Part shown: positions 15,837 through 21,737 of the stretch, piece after piece
Position numbering within the stretch: position 1 is the stretch's first letter
Layout: each line of letters opens with the position of its first letter
Origin: OLB16 sp964422415
GTDB taxonomy: Bacteria > Hinthialibacterota > Hinthialibacteria > OLB16
Direction: 5' to 3'
Length of the DNA: 21,737 bases
Assembly (NCBI GenBank): GCA_964422415.1
Contig: CAYRBI010000100.1
Location: forward strand, 1-21,737
The notes under the pieces: generated by a model
The model's database searches: none
The model's input: the letters and a program-made list of their open reading frames with translations, nothing else
What the model was told of the DNA's origin: nothing
Translations under genes and position numbers: made by a program

Positions 15837-16973
15837 ATGAAAAACTCCCTCTATTTCGTCTTCCTCCTCTTCTTGTCCATCTCATCCTGGTCCATGGAAA
15901 GGCCTCCTGATATGCGCCATGTCATCATCTACAAAGAATCCGGACGGTTCGGAGGCTGGCCCGCCAACCATGGGATGTGGATCTGGGGAAATGAAATCCT
16001 GGTAGGATTCAGCCGGGGGTTTTACAAGAATCTGGGTCAGTTTCACCACATCGACCGTGAGAAACCCGAGGAGCACCTCCTTGCGCGTAGCCTGGATGGG
16101 GGCGGGACCTGGACTCTTGAGGACCCAGCGGAGAAGGGTGATCTCCTCCCAGAAGGGAAGTCCTTGCATGGCATCCAACCACCCCGCCTTCCCCTCAAGC
16201 CATGGACAGATTGCCCCGGTGGGATCGATTTTACTTGCCCCGATTTCGCCATGACTCTGCGTATGACTGATATCGATATGGGTCCCTCGCGCTTCTATAC
16301 CTCCACCAACCGGGGCCACAACTGGCAAGGGCCTTACCGCCTGGAGATCGATGGTCTCGGTATCGCCGCACGGACCGACTACATCGTCAATGGCCCCCAG
16401 GACTGCTTCGTGTTCTTGACCGCCGGGAAGGGTAATAAAAAGGAGGGCCGTCCCTTCTGCGCCAGGACAATGGATGGTGGCAAGACCTGGAGGTTCCAGT
16501 CCTGGATTATGCCGGAGATTGAGGATGGATTCGCGATTATGCCCGCCACGGTCCGTCTGCCAAATGCCCATCTGCTCACCGCGCTACGGATTCACCAGGG
16601 GGAGAAACGTTGGGTGGACTGTTACCTTTCCGAGGATGAGGGGCAGTCCTGGCGGTTCCTGAGCCAGCCCGCGCCGGATACCGGGGAAGGGAACCCCGCT
16701 GATATGGTGGTCCTCAAAGATGGAAGGGTGTGTATCACTTATGGAGTCCGTAAGGCGCCCTTCGGGATGCGGGCACGGATCAGCGCTGATGGTGGCCAGA
16801 CCTGGGGGGAGGAGATCCTCTTGCGGGGTGATGGTGGTGGACGTGATCTGGGCTACCCGCAAATGGTCCAGCGTCCCGATGGCCAGCTGGTCGTGGTCTA
16901 CTACTTCAATGATGACCCCAACCAGGAACGTTATATCGCCGCGACCATTTGGGACCCGGCTGTGCAGAGATAG
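15837..16973 (+). CDS. Exported sialidase-like BNR/Asp-box protein
   Basis: The 378-residue product has an N-terminal signal peptide (hydrophobic residues 4-18) and a six-bladed-propeller-type body with five Asp-box motifs: SLDGGGTW (about 85-92), STNRGHNW (156-163), TMDGGKTW (211-218), SEDEGQSW (265-272) and SADGGQTW (316-323). This is the exo-alpha-sialidase fold. Arg residues that could form the carboxylate-binding triad are present, but I cannot place them. Asp-boxes also occur in non-sialidase hydrolases and binding proteins, so enzymatic activity is not certain. It probably acts outside the cytoplasm on glycans. Only a weak ribosome binding site (GGGAAGG, 10 bases before the ATG). Confidence 0.82.
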   Translation: MKNSLYFVFLLFLSISSWSMERPPDMRHVIIYKESGRFGGWPANHGMWIWGNEILVGFSRGFYKNLGQFHHIDREKPEEHLLARSLDGGGTWTLEDPAEKGDLLPEGKSLHGIQPPRLPLKPWTDCPGGIDFTCPDFAMTLRMTDIDMGPSRFYTSTNRGHNWQGPYRLEIDGLGIAARTDYIVNGPQDCFVFLTAGKGNKKEGRPFCARTMDGGKTWRFQSWIMPEIEDGFAIMPATVRLPNAHLLTALRIHQGEKRWVDCYLSEDEGQSWRFLSQPAPDTGEGNPADMVVLKDGRVCITYGVRKAPFGMRARISADGGQTWGEEILLRGDGGGRDLGYPQMVQRPDGQLVVVYYFNDDPNQERYIAATIWDPAVQR

Positions 16974-16976
16974 TCA

Positions 16977-17098
16977 TGGATTCCCGCCTTCGCGTTAATG
17001 ACGGTTCCAGGCGATTTCCGCTTGTTCGTCATTCCCGTTGTCATCACTCGTCATTCTCGTTGTCTTCACTCGTCATTCCCGCGAAGGCGGGAATCCAC
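16977..17098. repeat. REP/BIME-like repeat, family A copy 2, with 22-bp tandem repeats
   Basis: Arms at 16977-17002 (degenerate) and 17072-17098 are in inverted orientation, of the same family as 81-160. Inside, a 22-bp unit starting TCGTCATTC is repeated at 17026-17047 and 17048-17069, and runs into the third TCGTCATTC of the right arm. The copy lies between the convergent ends of the sialidase-like gene and the aminotransferase gene. Confidence 0.8.
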
Positions 17099-17136
17099 GG
17101 CCAATACCTTTTCCAACAAACTCTTCAGCCTACAAA

Positions 17137-18444
17137 CTACCCCTCCAAAGCGGCCAGAGCCTCCCTTGTAGCTCGTAGTGTTGCTTCCGTGTCCTCCTGA
17201 GTATGAACGCAAGTCACTCCCCATCCCCCTGAAGGGGCGACCCGTACACCTTTTCTCATGAGTTCGAGGCTCAGTTTTCGAGTGAGACAAAAATCGATAT
17301 GCCGGATCGAGCGGGCATCGATGATCTCTGCCGTGGGATCGGGAATGAAGGCCACATGGATACAACCAGGGAAGGGCCTGACCACGAGGGGCAGAGAACA
17401 AGTATGGGCTAGATCCTGGAGCTTCCCCGCCAGGTCATCCGCCATGGTATGGCAGTATTTCAACCGCTCGCCGTTGTTGGCGCTCATTGCTTCCAGAGTG
17501 GCGAGTGTGCCCGCCATGCTCAGCGGGTTGCAGTTGAAGGTTCCCGCCAGGATGAGGCCGAGTTCATGCCAGCCCGCCATCCACTCTTTCTTTCCGGCCA
17601 GGGCGCTGACTGGCACTCCCCCTCCCAGGCACTTTGAGAAGGTGGCCAAGTCAGGGATCACCCCGTAATACTCCTGGGCTCCTCCCTGCGCCCAACGGAA
17701 ACCAGTCACCACCTCATCGAAGATCAGGGCCGTTCCCCACCGGTCACAGAGGCCGCGTAGTCCCGCCAAGTACCCGGGACGGGGGGGCACCCCCGCTGAG
17801 GCCATTACTGGTTCGGTGATGACCCCCGCGATCTGGTCTCCGTGTTGCTTGAACACATCCTCCACCCGCTGTAGGTCATTCCATGGCAACACGATGAGAT
17901 TGAGTGAATCCTCGGTCTGTTGTCCTTTACAGAGCCGCCGGAGAGGATCGGCCAGTCCATCTTCTGATGCGTTGTTAGGCGATGCGGTATCCCAGGCGAT
18001 GTTGTCAAGCCAGCCATGGTAGTGCCCCTCGAAGCGGATGATCTTGGGCCGTCCTGTTTTGGCCCGCGCCAGGCGGAGGGCGGCATGAACCACCTCGGAG
18101 CCAGTTGAACCCATACGCACCAGATCGGCGCAGGGAACCATTTCGTGAATCTTCTCGGCCACCCGGATGTCCATCTCACTCTGTGCGCCATACACCACAC
18201 CCTTCTCCAGCTGATTATGGATGGCTTCCATGATGGGCGGATAGCAGTGTCCGAAGAGCAAAGGACCACCACCTAACAAGTAATCCAGATACTCATTATC
18301 GTCTGCATCCCAGATCCGGGTTCCTTTTCCGTGGCTGAAGAAGAGAGGGAACTCACCCAGATGGAGTGCCATCTCTGGGGGAGATCCACCGCCCACGATC
18401 CTTTCAGACCGGGCAAATAAACGTAAGGATTGGGTGTAATCCAT
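17137..18444 (-). CDS. Class III PLP aminotransferase, glutamate-1-semialdehyde aminomutase-like
   Basis: The 435-residue product has the class III (OAT) aminotransferase fold. The phosphate-binding loop is MGSTGSEVVHAALRLARA (111-128), and FEGHYHGW follows at 138-145. The Asp that contacts the pyridine nitrogen is in LIFDEVVTGFRW (Asp 243), and the PLP lysine is in FSKCLGGGVP (Lys 271). Overall it is closest in my memory to glutamate-1-semialdehyde 2,1-aminomutases. However, GSTGSE replaces the NSGTEA of true HemL, and no haem gene is nearby, so a different amino-group substrate is likely. GGAGG lies 6 bases before the ATG. Divergent from the radical SAM gene with 97 bases between starts. 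Confidence 0.88.
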   Translation of the reverse strand: MDYTQSLRLFARSERIVGGGSPPEMALHLGEFPLFFSHGKGTRIWDADDNEYLDYLLGGGPLLFGHCYPPIMEAIHNQLEKGVVYGAQSEMDIRVAEKIHEMVPCADLVRMGSTGSEVVHAALRLARAKTGRPKIIRFEGHYHGWLDNIAWDTASPNNASEDGLADPLRRLCKGQQTEDSLNLIVLPWNDLQRVEDVFKQHGDQIAGVITEPVMASAGVPPRPGYLAGLRGLCDRWGTALIFDEVVTGFRWAQGGAQEYYGVIPDLATFSKCLGGGVPVSALAGKKEWMAGWHELGLILAGTFNCNPLSMAGTLATLEAMSANNGERLKYCHTMADDLAGKLQDLAHTCSLPLVVRPFPGCIHVAFIPDPTAEIIDARSIRHIDFCLTRKLSLELMRKGVRVAPSGGWGVTCVHTQEDTEATLRATREALAALEG

Positions 18445-18541
18445 GGTTGCCTCCAGGTTATGGATCGAAGGTGTTCATGAGAAAGTGTAGCCGCATTACG
18501 GTAGAGATGATATGCTATATGGGTATTCTATGGAGGAATCC

Positions 18542-19585
18542 ATGTACACACCCATCTTGCGAAGCATCCCCAGTGGGGAGCGTCACATTCTTCTCCAGAT
18601 GGATCTCTCCTCGGAATGCAACCTTAATTGTATCTACTGCTTCCGCCGTTCGAGCCCGCCCCATTTTGCTCCGGTCCCGCTAGAAAGAGTCTCTATACTC
18701 GAGACACAAGTCTTTCCCTTTGTGCAACGACTCCAGCTTTCGATAGTCGGCGAGCCATTGACCTCCCTAGTTCTTCTCGAGGTCCTTTCGGCCGCGAAAA
18801 GAGCTGGAGTTACCTCTGTGGGCATGACCTCCAATGGCCTCCTCATGAATCGGGATATCTCGTGGAACCTCTTGGAGAGGGGATTGGATTGGTTGGCGGT
18901 GTCGGTGGATGCCTCCACCCAGGTCACCTATGAGAACATCCGCCGTGGAGGAGATTGGACTGTTCTCATGGAGAACCTGGCTGCCTTGGATCAGCTGCAA
19001 GCTCATTCTTGCCGGCACATGAGCGTGGCTCTGAATTATGTCATCATGGATCACAATGCTGATGAAGCGATCGATTTTCCTGTTCTGGCGCGATCATTAG
19101 GCGTGGATTCGATCACCTTTCACCCCCTCACCATCGAGCGCGAGGAGATGAAGGCCTGGAGCCTCTTCTACACCCCGGCTCGTTGGAACCAGATCATGCA
19201 GGCTTTACGCGGAGAGGTGGCGCGGGTTGGCATTCCAGCGTTGGTCCCCGATGACCTGCCCGAGACCGGTCTGAAGGATCCAGAGGAGAATCCGCCGGTT
19301 CACCCTGGACATTGCTCTGCAGTGGAGGACTCCCGGGTCTTTATGACCTCGGATGGTAACTGCTATCTCTGTCCCAATGTGGTCAGCGAGGGGTCACTGG
19401 GGAATGTGTTTGAGACCTCCTTCCGGGATATCTGGGATTCTCTCAAGAATCAGGAGTTCCGGGAAAGAGCCATGAAGATGGGGCAAGTCCAAGGTTGTGA
19501 TTACTGTAAACTCTTTGCTCTTCACAAGGCTCCAGAATGCGAGGCGGCTTATGTTTCTAAACACCTTGCGGTGGAGGTGCGATGA
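18542..19585 (+). CDS. Radical SAM/SPASM domain protein
   Basis: The 347-residue product has the radical SAM cluster motif CNLNCIYC (Cys 26, 30, 33), which holds the 4Fe-4S cluster that cleaves S-adenosylmethionine, followed by the GEP motif in SIVGEPLTS. The C-terminal SPASM/twitch-type region has Cys 258, 274, 277, 319, 322 and 333, enough for auxiliary Fe-S clusters. Proteins of this type modify peptides, enzymes or small molecules; the substrate is unknown and I see no precursor peptide nearby. The ATG at 18542 is preferred over an in-frame ATG at 18512 because GGAGG sits 5 bases before it. The gene ends at a strong terminator. Confidence 0.9.
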   Translation: MYTPILRSIPSGERHILLQMDLSSECNLNCIYCFRRSSPPHFAPVPLERVSILETQVFPFVQRLQLSIVGEPLTSLVLLEVLSAAKRAGVTSVGMTSNGLLMNRDISWNLLERGLDWLAVSVDASTQVTYENIRRGGDWTVLMENLAALDQLQAHSCRHMSVALNYVIMDHNADEAIDFPVLARSLGVDSITFHPLTIEREEMKAWSLFYTPARWNQIMQALRGEVARVGIPALVPDDLPETGLKDPEENPPVHPGHCSAVEDSRVFMTSDGNCYLCPNVVSEGSLGNVFETSFRDIWDSLKNQEFRERAMKMGQVQGCDYCKLFALHKAPECEAAYVSKHLAVEVR

Positions 19586-19613
19586 AAGGGGCGCGGTTCA
19601 CCGCGCCCCTTTT
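19585..19613. terminator. Strong bidirectional terminator
   Basis: A perfect 12-bp stem, AAAGGGGCGCGG with CCGCGCCCCTTT, and a TTCA loop, ending in TTTT on the plus strand and AAA on the other side. It starts at the stop codon of the radical SAM gene and lies 14 bases beyond the convergent lipoprotein gene, serving both. Confidence 0.92.
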
Positions 19614-19626
19614 GCAGTGGCGTTGA

Positions 19627-20382
19627 TTATTTAGTGTTGGCAGAGTCCTCGATGATCTGCACACTTTTGGTGAGAGTTAGGAACTTGTCTTTGGCTGCGG
19701 TGAGGGTCTTCTCCGGACCGGTGGCTTTGATATACCAAGGGCCGCTGGGGGTTTCGATGATCGCTCCCAACATCATCCAGCCGGTCCTGTCTGGTGGTGT
19801 GACCTTGCCAGGCATTGCCACCGCCGGCATGGTCCCGGTCAGACTGACCTGTTTGGTCTTGTACTTGTCACCCTGAATGTCCTCAACAGTCACTTTTGTT
19901 TTTGAATCGGAGCCATCTGGCTGGGTGAATTGGCTAGTCCAACGGTTGATATTGTCTTCCACACTTCCTCCGATGGGGGCGAAAAAAGCGATCTCGCCCT
20001 CTATTTTATCGCCCCCGGCGGGTGGAATACTGGCTTGGTAGAGGCGCATCATTGAGGAGGGCCGTTCCACCTTCCACTCCTCCGCCATCAGGAAGTGCAT
20101 CTCGCCATGGCCACCCTTGTCGGGAACCTGGACCACATGAAATCCTGGAATGGCCTTCACTGGGGAGGCCGGCGCGGTGGCCGCCTGGGGTTGTGTGACT
20201 GGAGATTCTTGCTTCAGACCTTGAGCCACTTGTCCCTTGTCCGAGGTAACGGGTGCTTCCACTTTGGGCACGTTGGCGGGTGGTGTCACCACCTCCTGTT
20301 CCACTGGTGGCTGTTTGGAACAACCCATGGTGATAAGGAGTCCCAACACCGCTCCCACCAGAGTCCATGCACGCTTGTTCAT
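19627..20382 (-). CDS. Predicted lipoprotein of unknown function
   Basis: The 251-residue product starts MNKRAWTLVGAVLGLLITMGC, a lipoprotein signal with Cys 21 as lipidation site; the lipobox TMGC is a loose match. A Pro/Val/Gln-rich tether (about 22-85) follows, then a globular domain with EIAFFAPIGGSVEDNINRW and TGPEKTL. I recall such domains only in uncharacterised exported proteins. The ATG at 20382 is chosen because AAGGAGAG lies 6 bases upstream and the signal peptide starts directly; longer frames from 20397 or 20445 would bury it. Convergent with the radical SAM gene, divergent from the GrpB gene. Confidence 0.85.
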   Translation of the reverse strand: MNKRAWTLVGAVLGLLITMGCSKQPPVEQEVVTPPANVPKVEAPVTSDKGQVAQGLKQESPVTQPQAATAPASPVKAIPGFHVVQVPDKGGHGEMHFLMAEEWKVERPSSMMRLYQASIPPAGGDKIEGEIAFFAPIGGSVEDNINRWTSQFTQPDGSDSKTKVTVEDIQGDKYKTKQVSLTGTMPAVAMPGKVTPPDRTGWMMLGAIIETPSGPWYIKATGPEKTLTAAKDKFLTLTKSVQIIEDSANTK

Positions 20383-20540
20383 CCATCTCTCCTTCATTCT
20401 GATAATGGGTTCCATACCAGGGCTCTTCTTCACCCCTGGTGGCACCAGGAATCGATCTTAGGGGCTCCTTGCCTCTCCGCCAATAGCTGCCACATTCCGC
20501 CTAGGGGTGCATCCATGTAAAGTCCTTTTTCAAGAATCAA

Positions 20541-21155
20541 ATGTCTATGGATAAACAACGGCTTTCCAGCAAAAATGAAACGCTCCCGGAGAAGGTTGCC
20601 CGGGTGATCGCCGAGAGTGTGGAGGTGGTGCCTTACAACCCGGCCTGGCCGATGGTGTTTGCAGCGGAGAGGGCGCATCTTCTGGAGTGCCTTCCATCTG
20701 GCCTGATCCTGCGGATTGAACACTTTGGCAGCACCTCGGTGCCAGGCCTCGCGGCTAAGCCCATTGTGGATATGCTTGTCGAAGTCTCCTCCCTAGAGGA
20801 CACCAAACAGCTGGCAGCACCGGTTCTGGAGGCTCAGGGTTATGATTACTTCTGGCGTCCCACCTTCGGTGATGATGGCCCGCCGTGGTATGCATGGTTC
20901 ATCAAACGCGACTCCCATGGGCTGCGTACACACCACATCCACATGGTGGAGAACAGTCCAGAATTCGCGGGGCATTGGGACCGCTTGTTGTTCCGCGATT
21001 ATCTGCGCACACACCCCGAAGCCGCGCGGGAATACGCCGGCCTCAAGCAGAAACTCGCCACGGAATTTCCCGGTGACCGGGTCGAATACACACGGCGCAA
21101 GGGGGGATTTATTGGGGAGATCATGGCGATTCTCTTGCCAAAACAAAGAATCTGA
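20541..21155 (+). CDS. GrpB family (UPF0157) protein
   Basis: The 204-residue product has the GrpB/UPF0157 signatures VEVVPYNPAWPMVFAAE, IEHFGSTSVPGLAAKPIVDM and HHIHMVE. The family belongs to the nucleotidyltransferase fold, with GSTSVPG and the PIVD acidic residue at the expected active site. Some members are fused to dephospho-CoA kinase, but the biochemical role is largely open. About 30 residues precede the domain. The start is uncertain, as no good ribosome binding site precedes the ATG at 20541 (another ATG follows two codons later). Confidence 0.88.
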   Translation: MSMDKQRLSSKNETLPEKVARVIAESVEVVPYNPAWPMVFAAERAHLLECLPSGLILRIEHFGSTSVPGLAAKPIVDMLVEVSSLEDTKQLAAPVLEAQGYDYFWRPTFGDDGPPWYAWFIKRDSHGLRTHHIHMVENSPEFAGHWDRLLFRDYLRTHPEAAREYAGLKQKLATEFPGDRVEYTRRKGGFIGEIMAILLPKQRI

Positions 21156-21158
21156 CCG

Positions 21159-21235
21159 TGGAGCCGCTTTCGCAGGAATGACGATTTCTGAGGAATTTTG
21201 TGTAATTCGTCATTCCCGCGAAAGCGGGAATCCAC
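21159..21235. repeat. REP/BIME-like repeat, family A copy 3
   Basis: Arms at 21159-21182 and 21209-21235 are in inverted orientation, with GTCATTCCCGCGAAAGCGGG as core. The right arm differs from copy 1 by one base in the loop, with a matching change in the left arm. It begins 4 bases after the GrpB stop and may double as a 3' mRNA structure. Confidence 0.8.
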
Positions 21236-21304
21236 AATGAAAGGCCAATGTTTTCAGGGTTTGCCTGGCATTTATACTGAGTTTATTAATGTATACACGA
21301 AATC

Positions 21305-21344
21305 GGTTATACGTGGTTATAAGTGGTTATAATTTGTTATAAAT
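21305..21344 (+). repeat. Four 10-bp direct repeats, possible operator
   Basis: GGTTATACGT, GGTTATAAGT, GGTTATAATT and TGTTATAAAT follow each other without gaps, giving one repeat per helical turn. They lie 87 bases before the antitoxin-like frame, in an AT-rich stretch. Binding of a regulator is inference. Confidence 0.6.
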
Positions 21345-21430
21345 GGACCCAATCATGAAGAGTTCATTTTCAAATGCAGTTTGGCTCGTAATAAACTTGT
21401 CTTACTGAGATCTTACCGGTAGAGGTGTTT

Positions 21431-21688
21431 ATGGAAACGATGCAGCTTTCCAGTAGAGGTCAGGTGGGTATCCCCAAATCCATCTGGGAGAGCCATCAAT
21501 GGTCACCTGGTGTAGAACTGGTGGTTGAGGAATAAGAGGAAGGCGTGCTGCTGAGTGAGAAAAAGCTCTTTCCTCGAGCCTCCGCCAGGCTTCTCCTGTG
21601 GGGTACTGGGTATAAGGGACCCAGGCTATCACTCAGGGAGATGGAGGAAGGGATCAGGAAGGGAGTACGATCCTGTAGGTGGTTATAG
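21431..21688 (+). pseudogene. AbrB-family antitoxin-like frame with one in-frame stop
   Basis: From an ATG at 21431 with GAGG 6 bases upstream the frame reads METMQLSSRGQVGIPKSIWE, then SHQWSPGVELVVEE, a clear AbrB/SpoVT swapped-hairpin domain of the VapB/MazE antitoxin type. Codon 35 is TAA (21533-21535). The same frame continues EEGVLLSEKKLFP to LSLREMEEGIRKGVR and stops at 21686-21688. The total of 85 codons matches the usual length of this antitoxin family, so one point mutation or sequencing error explains the break. A PIN-domain toxin would be expected next, but the following 49 bases show no start of one. Confidence 0.75.
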
Positions 21689-21737
21689 TACTCCCCAAAA
21701 TTCGGACAGGTGTCTAAGCTCGATTTTCCGGTGTTGA

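Noticed and set aside
17137..18444. Calling the aminotransferase hemL
   Set aside because: The NSGTEA signature of true glutamate-1-semialdehyde aminomutase is replaced by GSTGSE, and no tetrapyrrole gene is near.
21683..21737. Insertion-sequence end at the right border (CCCCAAAATTCGGACAGG)
   Set aside because: It resembles transposon termini, but only about 50 bases are visible with no partner end or transposase, so it cannot be supported.

Overview
The window looks like a chromosomal segment of an uncultured-type, Gram-negative-like bacterium of moderate GC content. The clues are a LolC/E-type lipoprotein-export permease, a lipoprotein with a usable lipobox, a type IV prepilin-like protein with the NFLEAQ-RAK signature, a Tat-exported Gfo/Idh/MocA oxidoreductase, an exported BNR-repeat sialidase-like protein and an Rhs fragment. 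That mix is familiar from planctomycete-like and related candidate lineages (for example Hydrogenedentota or Sumerlaeota). The assignment is inference and cannot be settled without a database search.

Region 1 (1-10488) reads as an integration hotspot beside a tRNA-Met(CAT)-type gene. An intact tRNA lies at 10412-10488 on the minus strand. Just left of its 3' end is the broken C-terminal part of a tyrosine recombinase (9992-10375) with its terminator. A diverged copy of the same junction (recombinase tail, terminator hairpin, tRNA 3' fragment) occurs in the same orientation at 213-349. The two direct copies bracket about 10 kb. Inside are a complete kdpFABCDE potassium-uptake operon (822-8721), with one extra tiny membrane ORF in front of kdpF, then an eroded stretch with an Rhs fragment carrying an in-frame stop (8775-9314) and little else (9315-9900). 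A 148-bp MITE-like element with a nested palindrome sits directly outside the left junction (52-199).

Kdp works as a unit. KdpFABC is the high-affinity ATP-driven K+ pump, KdpD the sensor kinase and KdpE its response regulator. The spacing and the kdpD/kdpE overlap indicate one transcript, and phased TTnACCC-like direct repeats upstream are a candidate KdpE site.

Region 2 (10489-16973) holds chromosomal-type genes. On the minus strand are a prepilin-like protein and a CDP-alcohol phosphatidyltransferase that resembles phosphatidylcholine synthase. On the plus strand are a LolC/E-like permease, a YmdB-type phosphodiesterase with all its metal ligands, a Tat-signal Gfo/Idh/MocA oxidoreductase and, after a REP-like palindrome pair, the sialidase-like protein.

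Region 3 (16974-21737) contains a class III aminotransferase of the glutamate-1-semialdehyde aminomutase type (minus), divergent from a radical SAM/SPASM protein (plus). A strong bidirectional terminator separates the latter from a convergent lipoprotein gene. A GrpB/UPF0157 gene follows, then an AbrB-type antitoxin reading frame interrupted by one stop and preceded by four 10-bp direct repeats. Copies of one palindromic repeat family (core GTCATTCCCGCGAAGGCGGG) occur three times across the window.
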